Origin: Metabacillus flavus
GTDB taxonomy: Bacteria > Bacillota > Bacilli > Bacillales > Bacillaceae
Reading direction: 5' to 3'
NCBI RefSeq assembly: GCF_018283675.1
Contig: NZ_JAGVRK010000001.1
Coordinates: 2,604,001-2,668,000, forward strand
DNA: 64,000 bases
Part shown: piece after piece, positions 17,097 to 28,575 of the stretch
Numbering within the stretch: position 1 is the stretch's first letter
How the letters are laid out: each line of letters begins with the position of its first letter
Position numbers and translations under genes: made by a program
Notes under the pieces: generated by a model
The model's input: only the letters and a program-made list of their open reading frames with translations
The model's database searches: none
Told to the model about the DNA's origin: nothing

Positions 17097-18839
17097 TCAT
17101 TCGAGGCCGGCCGCTATATCAAAAAACACTTGATTCGCAGCCGCCCTGCTTGCAATCGTATCAGCATCCACAACCACTAGAGCGTATCTTGGACTGTCAG
17201 ATGGGAAATACCCGGCAAACCATTTGTTGATCAGATTATGCCCTTCTGCGTCCTTTCTCCCGGTCTCGGCTGTACCTGATTTTCCTGACACCTCAAAAGG
17301 AAGCGTCCGAAATTTTACTCCTGTGCCTTTTTCATCGGAAACAACCAGCCTCAGAAGCTTCTGGAGCCTTTGAACGGTATAATGATCAATCGATACATTC
17401 GCAAGCTCTGAATCCGGGAAGCGGTACATGGATGTTCCGTTTTTGTATAAAATCTCTTCAGCCGTTTTTAATTCCATGCCCTTTCCTCCTCTTGCGATCG
17501 TCGCCATCATATTGGCAATTGCAAGGGGAGTGACCTGGACATCTTTTTGGCCGATGGCGGTCTGGGCAACCGCTTTTGGGGAGCTCTTATCCCTGAAATC
17601 AGACCAGACAGACCCCTGCTTTTCTTCTGGAAATTGTTTAAAGCTGCTGTAATGGAACACCGATCCCTGCCAGCCCACCGGATGAATTAAACCCATTTTC
17701 TCAGCGGTTGTTTCCATATAATCCGGCACTTTTTTTATAAGCTTATTTGAAAGAACGTTAAAGGTATAATTGCAGCTTCTTGAAAAGCTTTGCTCAAAGC
17801 TGAGTGACCCCAGCTGCCGGTCCTCCTCCACATCACCATATGGATTCAAATCGCAATTGTAGCGGGTGGACGGATGATCAAGGCCGTTCTCTATCGCTGC
17901 CGCAGCGGTCACAATTTTAAAAATAGAGCCTGGCTTCATACTCTCTAGCATATAGTTGCTTAAGCTTGAAGCGGAACCGTTCACATTCAAATCAGGCTTG
18001 CTGGCCATCGCTAAAAGGGAGTTCGACTGAATGTCAATTAGAACAGCTCCTCCTTTTTTAATGCTAGCCTGTGCAAGAGCGTTTTCGGTTAGCTGCTGCA
18101 TGTCTGAATCGAGGGTTGTTTTAATTTTCACCGGGTAATGCGGACTGGAATCGGCAATATATTTGACGTTCACTCCGAAAAGGGGGTTGTTGTTTGCATC
18201 AACATGATAAAGAAGCTTAGTCTCTGACTCAGGCAGCAGAAACGCATCAAACGCCTTCTGCAGGCCCGCTGCACCTATTTTCATATTAATAGGCAGCGTT
18301 TTATCAGGGTATCTTTTTTTGGCCGTCTCCGGCATTTCAGCTGTATATCCGATTATGTGCGAGGCTGATAATTCACCGGGCTTTTCCTGCACCATTACTC
18401 CATAGACCCCAGGAATTTTAAATTCATTGATTTTTGTCAAATCGGATTGGGTAAGCTCCGCCCCATCCTTACCAGACAAGATAACCGGTTTTTTTGCTCT
18501 GGAGACAAGAGAGTGGATAATTCCCTCTGACATTCCTGTAATGGCAGCTACTTCTTTACTTGGCCAATTTAAGCTCTTAATAAAGGGAAACAGCACGAGG
18601 GACGGCTCAACCCCGGCAGAGAGGGGTTCACCATTTCGATCCACAATGCTGCCCCTGCCATCATCGATTAAAACGGATTGCGTACGCTGTTTCACGCTCT
18701 CTTCAATCAAATTGATTCGATGGCTTCCGAACGATTCGGTCCGAAAAAGCTGGAGTTCAGCAAGTCTTGCTGTCAAAATCAGCAGAAAAATGGTGATTAC
18801 AACGCAAACAGATACGATTCTCTTTTTAATTGTACGCAT
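17097..18839 (-). CDS. pbpI: Class B penicillin-binding protein PbpI
   Basis: Peptidoglycan transpeptidase of 580 residues (yrrR in B. subtilis, associated with sporulation). One N-terminal membrane anchor (about 7-25) is followed by a dimerisation domain and the transpeptidase domain. The active site shows SIFK (SxxK serine, in MKPGSIFKIVTAA), SCN (SxN), and KSG in VSGKSGTAE in place of the commoner KTG. It lies downstream of greA beyond a terminator. Confidence 0.92.
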   Translation of the reverse strand: MRTIKKRIVSVCVVITIFLLILTARLAELQLFRTESFGSHRINLIEESVKQRTQSVLIDDGRGSIVDRNGEPLSAGVEPSLVLFPFIKSLNWPSKEVAAITGMSEGIIHSLVSRAKKPVILSGKDGAELTQSDLTKINEFKIPGVYGVMVQEKPGELSASHIIGYTAEMPETAKKRYPDKTLPINMKIGAAGLQKAFDAFLLPESETKLLYHVDANNNPLFGVNVKYIADSSPHYPVKIKTTLDSDMQQLTENALAQASIKKGGAVLIDIQSNSLLAMASKPDLNVNGSASSLSNYMLESMKPGSIFKIVTAAAAIENGLDHPSTRYNCDLNPYGDVEEDRQLGSLSFEQSFSRSCNYTFNVLSNKLIKKVPDYMETTAEKMGLIHPVGWQGSVFHYSSFKQFPEEKQGSVWSDFRDKSSPKAVAQTAIGQKDVQVTPLAIANMMATIARGGKGMELKTAEEILYKNGTSMYRFPDSELANVSIDHYTVQRLQKLLRLVVSDEKGTGVKFRTLPFEVSGKSGTAETGRKDAEGHNLINKWFAGYFPSDSPRYALVVVDADTIASRAAANQVFFDIAAGLE

Positions 18840-18876
18840 AAAAAAACCACCTCGTCACCATTGTCGACGAGGCGGT
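18840..18876 (-). terminator. greA terminator
   Basis: Minus-strand stem CCGCCTCGTC / GACGAGGTGG (18847-18856, 18866-18875; G-U pairs included), then TTTTTT. It falls between the greA stop and the pbpI start. Confidence 0.8.
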
Positions 18877-18893
18877 CATACTTTAATCGGATC

Positions 18894-19370
18894 TTATTTA
18901 ATTTTTACAATTTTAACCTGCATTTCACCGCCTGGTGTCTGTACAGTTACTTCATCGCCCACTTGTTTTCCAAGAAGACTTTTAGCGATTGGAGAGTCAT
19001 TGGAAATTTTTCCTTCAAAAGGATCTGCTTCCGCACTTCCAACAATTGCATAAGATTCTTCTTCTCCATTCGGAAGCTCTTGGAACGTAACCGTTTTTCC
19101 AAGTGCTACTGAATTAGAATTCGATGTATCCTCTACAATGATTTTCGCATTGCGGATCATGTTTTCAAGCGTTGTAATTCTTCCTTCAACAAACGCCTGC
19201 TCTTCTTTAGCGGAATCATACTCGGAGTTTTCAGAAAGATCACCGAAACTGCGCGCAATTTTAATCCGCTCGACTACTTCTTTACGACGTACAGTTTTCA
19301 TGTACTCCAATTCTTGTTCGAGCTTTTCTTTTCCTTCTTTCGTCATCGGAAATTCTTTCTCTACTGCCAT
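18894..19370 (-). CDS. greA: Transcription elongation factor GreA
   Basis: Rescues backtracked RNA polymerase by stimulating transcript cleavage; 158 residues, standard length. The N-terminal coiled coil carries the acidic tip ([20 protein letters not shown], Asp/Glu residues about 41-46), followed by the FKBP-like C-terminal domain ([20 protein letters not shown]). Confidence 0.97.
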   Translation of the reverse strand: MAVEKEFPMTKEGKEKLEQELEYMKTVRRKEVVERIKIARSFGDLSENSEYDSAKEEQAFVEGRITTLENMIRNAKIIVEDTSNSNSVALGKTVTFQELPNGEEESYAIVGSAEADPFEGKISNDSPIAKSLLGKQVGDEVTVQTPGGEMQVKIVKIK

Positions 19371-19436
19371 CGATACTCACTCCTTCTGAATCAGCTGTCC
19401 CCCGAAATTTGGTATGTAAGACCTGTTAATAATACA

Positions 19437-19472
19437 AGAGCGAGGGCAATGATGCCCTCACACTCTTTTTTC
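19437..19472. terminator. Candidate terminator in the udk-greA gap
   Basis: Stem GAGGGC / GCCCTC (19442-19447 and 19454-19459) with flanking partial pairing. T-run TTTTTT follows on the plus strand, weaker T-rich sequence on the minus strand. Probably ends the udk transcript. Confidence 0.45.
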
Positions 19473-19576
19473 ATATCGAGAATTGGCGTTCAATCTGCCT
19501 GAGCGCGTCTTTTACATGAAACGTTTAACAATCTATACATAATATGGGCACAGTGCTCTATATCTATGCTATGTTA

Positions 19577-20212
19577 TTACAAAATAGCGTTTTGTTCAAG
19601 AATTGTTTGAATTTTTGTTACCATTAAATCGATTGCCACGTGATTTTGGCCGCCTTCAGGGATAATAATATCTGCATAGCGCTTTGTAGGCTCGATGAAC
19701 TGGTTGTGCATCGGCCTTACAACGGACACATATTGCTCAATAACCGAGTCAATGGAACGTCCCCGCTCCTTAATATCCCGGAGGATGCGGCGGATAATCC
19801 GAATGTCCGCGTCGGTATCCACATACATTTTAATATCCATAAGATCTCGAAGACGTTCATCTTCCAAAATGAGAATTCCTTCAAGAATGATGACATCCTT
19901 CGGCTCTACCTCAATAATTTCTTCAGATCTAGTATGAATTTTATAATCATACACCGGTTTTTCAATCTTTTCATAGTGAAGAAGCTTCTTCAAATGGTCA
20001 ATCAGAAGATTGTTATCAAAAGCCAGCGGATGATCGTAATTGGTATTGAGCCGCTCTTCATATGGAAGATGACTCTGATCCTTGTAATAATAATCCTGTT
20101 CAAGCATCATAATGGAATGCCCTTTAAAATGCTCGTAAATTGCTTTCGTTACACTTGTTTTTCCTGAGCCGGATCCTCCGGCAACCCCTATCACAACGGG
20201 TTTTTTTCCCAT
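19577..20212 (-). CDS. udk: Uridine kinase
   Basis: Phosphorylates uridine and cytidine in pyrimidine salvage; 211 residues. Walker A is [18 protein letters not shown] (residues 9-26), the lid and substrate segments [18 protein letters not shown] and YDYKIHTR are typical. It begins five bases after yrrO. Confidence 0.96.
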   Translation of the reverse strand: MGKKPVVIGVAGGSGSGKTSVTKAIYEHFKGHSIMMLEQDYYYKDQSHLPYEERLNTNYDHPLAFDNNLLIDHLKKLLHYEKIEKPVYDYKIHTRSEEIIEVEPKDVIILEGILILEDERLRDLMDIKMYVDTDADIRIIRRILRDIKERGRSIDSVIEQYVSVVRPMHNQFIEPTKRYADIIIPEGGQNHVAIDLMVTKIQTILEQNAIL

Positions 20213-20217
20213 TTATC

Positions 20218-21486
20218 CTAGAACCCCTTTCGCATCATGTTGTAAGGATAAACCGGCCGGTCCAATTTAAATGTCACCGTTTGAAGAGGGTGCCGTGCAG
20301 CATCCAATTCTTTGCCTTCTTCATCATATACCGCTTCAATCACAGTCCGGAAGTTCTCAAGCTCAGGTCCGAAAAATTCAACTTCATCTCCCGGCTTAAA
20401 ATAATTCCGCTGCTGCAAGGTTACCGTCCTGGATTCGGGATCGTAGCCCAAAACCATTCCGACGAAATCATATGCTGTCTTTTTCCCATGTAAACCAAAC
20501 ATTTGCTCTTTGTGCCCCGGCACTCCTTCAAAAAAGGCAGGTGCTGTATCACGGTTCGCACATTTATCAAGCTCTTCCAGCCATTCCTGCTGAATGACAA
20601 AGTTGTCCGGATCCGCACAATAGGCATCTATCACTTTGCGATAAACGCTGACTACAGTTGCAATATAGTGAATGGATTTCATGCGGCCTTCAATTTTCAG
20701 GCTGTCAATCCCCATTTCAATCATTCTTGGAATGGACTCCACTAATTTAAGATCTTTTGGACTCATGGCAAATGGCGAATCGCTGTCTCCGAACAAAGGA
20801 GTTTCCTCTCCATCTTCCTGTTTATAAAGATCATAATCCCAGCGGCAGGATTGGCAGCACCCGCCTCGGTTCGAGTCGCGGGCTGTCATATGATTAGAAA
20901 GGGTACAGCGTCCGGAATAAGCAATACACATCGCCCCGTGAATAAATGTTTCGATTTCGATGTCCACTTTTTCCTTCATTTCGCGAATTTCATCTCCGCT
21001 TGTTTCACGTGCCAAAACAACCCGCTCAAGGCCTTCTTCCTTCCAAAACTGAACAGCCTTCCAGTTGGATAAGGATTGCTGGGTGCTCAGGTGAATTTCA
21101 AGCTTTGGCGCAGCTGTTTTACATGTCTCAATAATGAGCGGATCAGCAACGATAATTCCTGTAACCCCTGCTTCTTCAAGTCCTTTTAGATAATCGGCAA
21201 GTCCGTCCATATTTTCATTGTGAGCAAAAATATTCGTTGTCACATAAATTTTGGCATTGTACTGATTGGCAAACTGTACGCCTTCTGCCATTTCTTCCTG
21301 TGAGAAATTATCGGCATTTGAACGAAGTCCATATTCGCGTCCCCCGATAAAAACGGCATCTGCTCCATAACGGACAGCAATTTTTAATTTTTCCAGGTTT
21401 CCGGCCGGTGCCAGAAGTTCAGGCTTTTTAGTAATGACCCGTTTTCCGTTAACGATCTTGGAAATAGAATCTTTTACGGCGTCCAT
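20218..21486 (-). CDS. yrrO: Peptidase U32 family tRNA hydroxylation protein (TrhP2 type)
   Basis: U32 family protein of 422 residues. In B. subtilis YrrO and YrrN (TrhP2/TrhP1) are needed for prephenate-dependent 5-hydroxyuridine at tRNA position 34. The family cysteine cluster is visible (MCIAYSGRCTLSNHM, then GGCCQSCRW) with the fourth Cys later in KCANRDT. A C-terminal beta domain (FKPGDEVEFFGPE) is present. It lies directly between yrrN and udk. Confidence 0.92.
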   Translation of the reverse strand: MDAVKDSISKIVNGKRVITKKPELLAPAGNLEKLKIAVRYGADAVFIGGREYGLRSNADNFSQEEMAEGVQFANQYNAKIYVTTNIFAHNENMDGLADYLKGLEEAGVTGIIVADPLIIETCKTAAPKLEIHLSTQQSLSNWKAVQFWKEEGLERVVLARETSGDEIREMKEKVDIEIETFIHGAMCIAYSGRCTLSNHMTARDSNRGGCCQSCRWDYDLYKQEDGEETPLFGDSDSPFAMSPKDLKLVESIPRMIEMGIDSLKIEGRMKSIHYIATVVSVYRKVIDAYCADPDNFVIQQEWLEELDKCANRDTAPAFFEGVPGHKEQMFGLHGKKTAYDFVGMVLGYDPESRTVTLQQRNYFKPGDEVEFFGPELENFRTVIEAVYDEEGKELDAARHPLQTVTFKLDRPVYPYNMMRKGF

Positions 21487-21522
21487 CTGTGTGCCTCCCT
21501 ATTTATTTTCATGACTAATTCT

Positions 21523-23156
<1,634 letters not shown>

Positions 23157-23213
23157 GCCTTAATTTAAAACCAAAGTCTTGGTCTTCATATAACCTGATA
23201 TATTTTAGCATAA

Positions 23214-23245
23214 AAAAACAGGGAATGAAAATAAAATTCATTCCC
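23214..23245 (-). terminator. mltG terminator
   Basis: Minus-strand stem GGGAATGAA with TTTCATTCCC around a TTTTA loop (23221-23244), then GTTTTTTTA. It follows the mltG stop by about 10 bases. Confidence 0.85.
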
Positions 23246-23254
23246 CGTTTTCCC

Positions 23255-24391
23255 TCACGATCCTTTTCTGGGACCGGTTATATGCTTTTCCTTCAGCTGG
23301 TTATGCTCTTTCAGCGTTCTGGAATAATAAACGGTACCATCCGGTGCTGCAAGGAAGTACAGATAGTCGGTGTTATCCGGCTTCAGTGCCGCTTCCATGG
23401 ACATATTCCCGCTGTTTGAAATAGGCCCTGGCGGCAGACCTTTATTTTTATACGTATTATATGGCGAGGAAACCTTCAAATCTTTATAGGTAACCCGGTC
23501 TTTATGCTCTCCCAGTGCATACAAAACCGTTGGGTCTGTCTGCAGAGGCATGCCAGACTTTAAGCGGTTGAAGAAAACACTCGCGATCTTCTTTCTGTCT
23601 ACCTTACCTGTTGCTTCTTCTTCAATGATCGAGGACATCGTAAGGAAATAATGGACGCTCCATTTTTTCTCTTTCATTTGAGGCAAATAAGGCTTAATCC
23701 TTTCATCTGTCTCGCTGATCATCTTTTCAAGAATGGTGTCCAGAGACGTTTTTGGATCCGAGAATGGATAAGTCGCTGGATACAGGTAGCCCTCAAGCTT
23801 ATATTTAGCGGTTTTTTTATCAATTTCATTGGTCAAGGTATTCGGATATTTCTTTTTCATCGCTGCAATGAATGCTGGGTCCTGAATTTTCTTTAATACA
23901 TCTTCCTTGGAAAATTCACTGTTGTTTTCAATGATTGCCGCGATTTGCGTCATTTGATGGCCTTCCGGTATGGTAAACTGTATGGCGATGTTTTCTGACA
24001 TTTTTCCTGTTTTAAGGAGCTGAATCATGTCATCCATCGTCATGGATTTACTCATTAAATAATCTCCGGCCTGAAAATTGGTTTCATTTTTAAATTTCAC
24101 ATAATACTTAAACACCCTGGCATCTTTAATGATTCCTTCTTCTCTAAGCTCCGCAGCTATTCCAGAAACAGATGATCCTAGAGGAATCGACACTTTTACT
24201 TGGCTTTCGTCAGAAGGATCCACTGGACTCAATGCGTTCTGAATATATATGATGCCTGCAATAGCGATTGCTGCAAATGCAATCCCGACCACAAGGACAA
24301 TTCGCCACACAATTTTCCGGATTGATTTTGCTTCTTCCTGTTTTTCAAGCAGTGTATTATGTATGGATGGTTTGTTTTGTTTTTGCTTCAT
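23255..24391 (-). CDS. mltG: Endolytic murein transglycosylase MltG
   Basis: Membrane-bound glycan-strand terminase (yrrL), 378 residues. A cytoplasmic N-terminus is followed by a membrane helix (VLVVGIAFAAIAIAGIIYI), a LysM-like domain (EGIIKDARVFKYYVK) and the YceG catalytic domain with the active-site Glu in SSIIEEEATGKVD and the conserved LQTDPTVLYALG and SPYNTYKNKGLPPGPI. The start at 24391 follows GAAAGGGGG; an upstream alternative at 24448 lacks a ribosome site. Confidence 0.95.
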   Translation of the reverse strand: MKQKQNKPSIHNTLLEKQEEAKSIRKIVWRIVLVVGIAFAAIAIAGIIYIQNALSPVDPSDESQVKVSIPLGSSVSGIAAELREEGIIKDARVFKYYVKFKNETNFQAGDYLMSKSMTMDDMIQLLKTGKMSENIAIQFTIPEGHQMTQIAAIIENNSEFSKEDVLKKIQDPAFIAAMKKKYPNTLTNEIDKKTAKYKLEGYLYPATYPFSDPKTSLDTILEKMISETDERIKPYLPQMKEKKWSVHYFLTMSSIIEEEATGKVDRKKIASVFFNRLKSGMPLQTDPTVLYALGEHKDRVTYKDLKVSSPYNTYKNKGLPPGPISNSGNMSMEAALKPDNTDYLYFLAAPDGTVYYSRTLKEHNQLKEKHITGPRKGS

Positions 24392-24457
24392 CCTTTTCCC
24401 CCTTTCGCTTCCGTATATTATACTACAAAATTCTCTTCCTTTCGTCACTAGCTAAGT

Positions 24458-24492
24458 AAAAAAAGAAGCCGGGAATACAATCCCCGGCTTCT
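24458..24492 (-). terminator. yrzB terminator
   Basis: Stem AGAAGCCGGG / CCCGGCTTCT (24464-24473 and 24483-24492), followed by TTTTTTT on the minus strand. It closes the yrzL-yrrK-yrzB unit. Confidence 0.9.
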
Positions 24493-24504
24493 AATCATTT
24501 GCAT

Positions 24505-24798
24505 TTAGTTTTCTTCTTCTTCCTCATTATCGAAGAATGTGTTCATCATTTCTTCAATCATGTCCCACTCTTCTTCTGTTTCAATCGGCTGCAGTTCGCC
24601 ATCTTCGCCATTTTCGCTTGGCGTGAAGCTGGATGCATGAATTTCCACATCTTCTTCGTCTTGATCTTCACTGCTGATTGGGTAGTAAAGAACATAAGAT
24701 TTTTTGAATTCATCTGATTCAAATGTAAAAAGGATCTCGCAAAGCTGTTCGTTTCCGTTTTCGTCTACTACAGTAATCTGTTTTTCACCATGTTCCAT
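24505..24798 (-). CDS. yrzB: DUF1292 family protein YrzB
   Basis: Very acidic protein of 97 residues with the DUF1292 core ([20 protein letters not shown] ... KSYVLYYPI) and a Glu-rich C-terminal tail. It follows yrrK as in B. subtilis. Function unknown. Confidence 0.9.
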   Translation of the reverse strand: MEHGEKQITVVDENGNEQLCEILFTFESDEFKKSYVLYYPISSEDQDEEDVEIHASSFTPSENGEDGELQPIETEEEWDMIEEMMNTFFDNEEEEEN

Positions 24799-24826
24799 GT
24801 CTATTCACCTCGTTAAGTAATCTCCG

Positions 24827-25243
24827 TTATCGGAGGCTGTCAAGATATCCTTGAAGAATCATGACGGCGGCCATTTTATCAATGACTTTTTTGCGTTTTT
24901 TTCTGCTTACATCTGCTTCAATGAGCATGCGTTCTGCAGCCATTGTTGTTAATCTCTCATCCCAGAGGACTACTGGAAGAGAAAAAGTCTCTTCCAGCAG
25001 GGAAGCGAATCTTTGACACGCTTCCCCTCTGGGACCAATTGTGTTATTCATATTTTTCGGAAGACCGACGACAATCTTGTCCGCCTCTTCCGTTTTAATG
25101 ATTTCAGAAAGCCTCGTCAGACCATAGTCTCCGCCTTCTTCATTAATTTTAACCGTTTCGAGTCCCTGAGCTGTCCAGCCCATAAGATCACTGACTGCTA
25201 CTCCGATTGTTTTCGTTCCATAATCCAAACCTAATACTCGCAT
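24827..25243 (-). CDS. yrrK: Putative Holliday junction resolvase / pre-16S rRNA nuclease YqgF family
   Basis: RNase H-fold protein of 138 residues (RuvX/YqgF). The catalytic acidic residues fit [16 protein letters not shown] (Asp7), VGLPKNMN and [15 protein letters not shown]. The family has been tied to 16S rRNA 5' processing and, less firmly, to recombination. It begins three bases after yrzL. Confidence 0.93.
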   Translation of the reverse strand: MRVLGLDYGTKTIGVAVSDLMGWTAQGLETVKINEEGGDYGLTRLSEIIKTEEADKIVVGLPKNMNNTIGPRGEACQRFASLLEETFSLPVVLWDERLTTMAAERMLIEADVSRKKRKKVIDKMAAVMILQGYLDSLR

Positions 25244-25246
25244 CTA

Positions 25247-25513
25247 TTACTCCTCACGATGATTTTGCAGGTACGATTTAACAAGCTCTTCAATCAGCTC
25301 GTCTCTCTCAAGCTTGCGGATCAAGCTTCTTGCATCACGGTGACGGGGAATATAAGCCGGATCTCCTGAAAGCAAATAACCGACGATCTGATTGATCGGA
25401 TTGTATCCTTTTTCCTTGAGTGCATCATGTACCGTAAACAAAACTTCGTTCACATCTGTTTGAACGGAATCGTCCGAAACGTTGAATTTCATTGTTTTAT
25501 CGAATGAGCTCAC
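25247..25513 (-). CDS. yrzL: IreB family regulatory phosphoprotein YrzL
   Basis: Protein of 88 residues with the IreB core ([20 protein letters not shown] and [13 protein letters not shown]). IreB is a substrate of the PASTA kinase in enterococci; its role in Bacillus is unproven. The start is the GTG at 25513, giving [11 protein letters not shown], which matches the B. subtilis N-terminus. An upstream GTG overlaps the AGAGGTG ribosome site. Confidence 0.9.
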   Translation of the reverse strand: MSSFDKTMKFNVSDDSVQTDVNEVLFTVHDALKEKGYNPINQIVGYLLSGDPAYIPRHRDARSLIRKLERDELIEELVKSYLQNHREE

Positions 25514-25600
25514 TGTCTGCACCTCTTTCTCAAGTTCACGCTCGAGGACTTGATCCTGCTCGTCCTGACTCTTATCACCATTCTACACTAGAAATGAGAA

Positions 25601-28237
25601 TTATAAAACGGATTTAATCCATTCCTCCGCATAGTTTAGAGCAGATTCAAGTTTTTCAGGGTCTTTTCCCCCTGCCTGAGCCATATCCGGACGGCCTCCG
25701 CCGCCTCCGCCGCAGCGCTCTGCCACTTCTTTTACGAGCTTGCCGGCATGCATGCCGCGGTCAATAAGATCCTTGGAAACGCCTGCTGCAATGTTTACTT
25801 TATCACCATTTGCAGCCCCTAACACGATAACGGCAGATCCGAGCTTTTCCTTCAGATCATCTAGAATGGCTCGGAGGCTGTTCATATCTTTCGCGTTCAC
25901 CTTGCTTGCAAGAAGTTTAACGCCATCGATTTCCGTCACCTGGTCAGTTAAAGAGGATGCTTCAAGGTTGCCAAGCTTGGACGTAAGGGATTCATTTTCA
26001 CGCTGAAGATCTTTCAGCTCCACAGTAAGAGCATCAATACGAGCCGGAACCTCTTTTACGTTCGTTTTCAGCTTAGCAGCGGCCGCTTCCAGAATGGAAA
26101 TTTGCTCATTCATCGTTTCATAAGCGGTTTTGCCTGTCACAGCTTCAATCCTCCTAGTACCTGCTCCGATACCGGATTCAGAAACAAGCTTGAACATGCC
26201 GATTGAAGATGTGTTATCCACATGGCAGCCTCCGCATAGTTCAAGACTGTAATTTCCAATTTGAACAACACGGACAATTTTGCCGTACTTTTCACCGAAT
26301 AAAGCCATTGCACCCATTGCTTTTGCTTCATCGATCGGTTTTAAGTCAATGTTTACACCGATGCCGGACCAAATTTTTCCATTCACAATCTGCTCAATTT
26401 GTTTTAGCTCGCTATTCGTAATCTGGCCAAAATGGGAAAAATCAAAACGCAGGCGGTTTTCCGTAACCAATGATCCTGCCTGATTGACGTGTCCTCCGAG
26501 AACGTCCTTCAATGCCTGATGCAAAAGGTGAGTCGCAGTATGGTTCTTCACAACACCTTCTCTTACTTTACGGTCAACGGCAGCTGTAACGGAATCATTG
26601 GCTCTTAATGTTCCTTTTTCAATAATTACACGATGCAAATTCTGGCCGTTTGGAGCTTTTTTAACGTCTTTAACGCGCGCTGTGAAGTTTGCATTGGAAA
26701 TGGATCCTTCATCTGCAATCTGTCCGCCGCTCTCAGCATAGAATGGTGTCTGAACAAGGATAAGCTGGATTTCGTCTCCTTCAAATGCTTCGGAAACAAG
26801 CTCGCCATCTTTAACAAGAGCAGCAGCTTCTGTTTCAACAGTAAGATGATCGTATCCGACAAACGTACTTTCCGTTTTCAGATCACCAAGCACACCTCCC
26901 TGAACCTGCATTGAATCGACTTCCTGGCGAGCCGATCTTGCCCGTTCACGCTGTTTTTGCATTTCAGACTCGAAGCCCTCTGCATCAATCTTCATTTCTT
27001 CTTCTTCCGCATATTCTTCTGTCAATTCAACCGGGAAGCCATATGTGTCATAAAGGCGGAAAACGTCAGCGCCTGGAATGACATCGTGTCCAGCTTCTTT
27101 TTGCTTTTTGATAACTTCAGATAAAATAGCCAGTCCATCGTTTAACGTTTCATGGAACCGCTCTTCCTCGTTTTTAATGACCTTTTGAATGAACTCGGTT
27201 TTCTGTATAACTTCAGGGTAGAAGGCTTCCATAATTTCCCCAACTACGGGTACAAGCTCATACATAAACGGGCGGTTGATATCGAGTTTTTTCGCATAGC
27301 GCACAGCCCGGCGGAGAAGACGGCGGAGAACATAGCCGCGGCCTTCGTTGGAAGGAAGAGCTCCATCCCCTACAGCAAAGGATACAGTACGGATATGATC
27401 GGCAATAACCTTGAACGCCTCATCCTTCTCTTTGCTGTCATGGTACTCCATTCCGGCAATTGCTGCAGTCGCCTCAATAATCGGCATAAATAGGTCTGTC
27501 TCATAGTTGGTCGGCACATTTTGAATAACGGAGCACATCCGTTCAAGTCCCATCCCTGTATCAATATTTTTCTTCGGAAGCGGCGTATAAGTACCATCCG
27601 AATTATGGTTGAATTCAGAGAAAACAAGGTTCCAAACTTCTAAATAGCGCTCATTTTCGCCCCCTGGGTATAGCTCAGGATCTTCCGAATCGTTACCGTA
27701 AACCTCTCCCCGGTCATAGAAAATCTCTGTGTTCGGTCCGCTCGGTCCTTCACCGATATCCCAGAAGTTCCCTTCAAGACGAATGATGCGCTCTTCCGGA
27801 ACGCCTACTTTAGCCGTCCAAATCTCAAATGCTTCATTGTCCTCAGGATGGATCGTAACAGAAAGCTTGTCAGGGTCAAAGCCAATCCACTTCTCGCTTG
27901 TAAGGAATTCCCAAGCCCATTCAATCGCTTCCACCTTGAAGTATTCTCCAATTGAGAAGTTTCCAAGCATTTCGAAGAAGGTATGATGGCGGGCCGTTTT
28001 CCCTACATTTTCAATATCGTTGGTCCGGATGGATTTCTGCGCATTGCAAATCCTAGGGTTTGCAGGAATTACGCGTCCATCAAAATACTTTTTAAGAGTA
28101 GCAACCCCGCTGTTAATCCACAGCAGAGAAGGGTCTTCATGCGGAACAAGTGATGCGCTTGGTTCTACTGAGTGCCCTTTTTCTTTAAAAAAATCAAGAA
28201 ACATTTGGCGTACTTCTGCAGACGTTAAAAATTTCAT
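25601..28237 (-). CDS. alaS: Alanyl-tRNA synthetase
   Basis: Class II synthetase of 878 residues, full length. The catalytic domain ([21 protein letters not shown] region) is followed by the editing domain with zinc ligands HTATHLLH and CGGCHVDN, a coiled-coil region, and the C-Ala domain with a glycine-rich stretch ([16 protein letters not shown]). Expression is controlled by the T-box leader directly upstream. Downstream, yrzL-yrrK-yrzB lie in the same direction. Confidence 0.98.
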   Translation of the reverse strand: MKFLTSAEVRQMFLDFFKEKGHSVEPSASLVPHEDPSLLWINSGVATLKKYFDGRVIPANPRICNAQKSIRTNDIENVGKTARHHTFFEMLGNFSIGEYFKVEAIEWAWEFLTSEKWIGFDPDKLSVTIHPEDNEAFEIWTAKVGVPEERIIRLEGNFWDIGEGPSGPNTEIFYDRGEVYGNDSEDPELYPGGENERYLEVWNLVFSEFNHNSDGTYTPLPKKNIDTGMGLERMCSVIQNVPTNYETDLFMPIIEATAAIAGMEYHDSKEKDEAFKVIADHIRTVSFAVGDGALPSNEGRGYVLRRLLRRAVRYAKKLDINRPFMYELVPVVGEIMEAFYPEVIQKTEFIQKVIKNEEERFHETLNDGLAILSEVIKKQKEAGHDVIPGADVFRLYDTYGFPVELTEEYAEEEEMKIDAEGFESEMQKQRERARSARQEVDSMQVQGGVLGDLKTESTFVGYDHLTVETEAAALVKDGELVSEAFEGDEIQLILVQTPFYAESGGQIADEGSISNANFTARVKDVKKAPNGQNLHRVIIEKGTLRANDSVTAAVDRKVREGVVKNHTATHLLHQALKDVLGGHVNQAGSLVTENRLRFDFSHFGQITNSELKQIEQIVNGKIWSGIGVNIDLKPIDEAKAMGAMALFGEKYGKIVRVVQIGNYSLELCGGCHVDNTSSIGMFKLVSESGIGAGTRRIEAVTGKTAYETMNEQISILEAAAAKLKTNVKEVPARIDALTVELKDLQRENESLTSKLGNLEASSLTDQVTEIDGVKLLASKVNAKDMNSLRAILDDLKEKLGSAVIVLGAANGDKVNIAAGVSKDLIDRGMHAGKLVKEVAERCGGGGGGRPDMAQAGGKDPEKLESALNYAEEWIKSVL

Positions 28238-28274
28238 TTGTATATCCTCCTTAGTATGTATGCCGGGCGGCTCC

Positions 28275-28540
28275 GAAAAACAAAAAACTCCCGTTCCTGT
28301 ACAAATCCTTTAGATTTGCACAGGGACGAGAGTTGCTCGCGGTACCACCCTGATTATGGATTCCAACACATCCATCAGCTTCATTGGACCTTAACGCGGT
28401 CTCAGGACGGCAGGACTTTTACCTGCACTCAGGAATAGCGTTCCGTCACCCTTCATTAAACACCCTTTCAGCCTTGGGGCATTCTCTCTGGAAATGGACT
28501 GTGACCTACTCGTTTCCATCAGCGTTTATTACCTATTATA
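28275..28540 (-). ncRNA. T-box riboswitch, alanine specifier, upstream of alaS
   Basis: Senses uncharged tRNA-Ala to allow read-through into alaS. The conserved T-box AGGGTGGTACCGCG is at 28338-28351. The specifier codon GCU (Ala) lies in GAAC-GCU-ATTCC at 28437-28439. The terminator stem (28286-28335, AACTCTCGTCCCTG... with its complement) ends in TTTTTTGTTTTT. The variable T-box base is T, which pairs with the discriminator A of tRNA-Ala. The 5' end is inferred from the promoter. Confidence 0.95.
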
Positions 28541-28546
28541 CCGTAG

Positions 28547-28575
28547 ATTATAGACAATGCCCGCCCGCCTGTCAA
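28547..28575 (-). promoter_or_regulatory. alaS promoter
   Basis: Consensus TTGACA (28570-28575), 17-base spacer and TATAAT (28547-28552) on the minus strand, a perfect sigma-A promoter. Its -35 overlaps the last codons of yrrI. The predicted start is near 28540. Confidence 0.92.
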
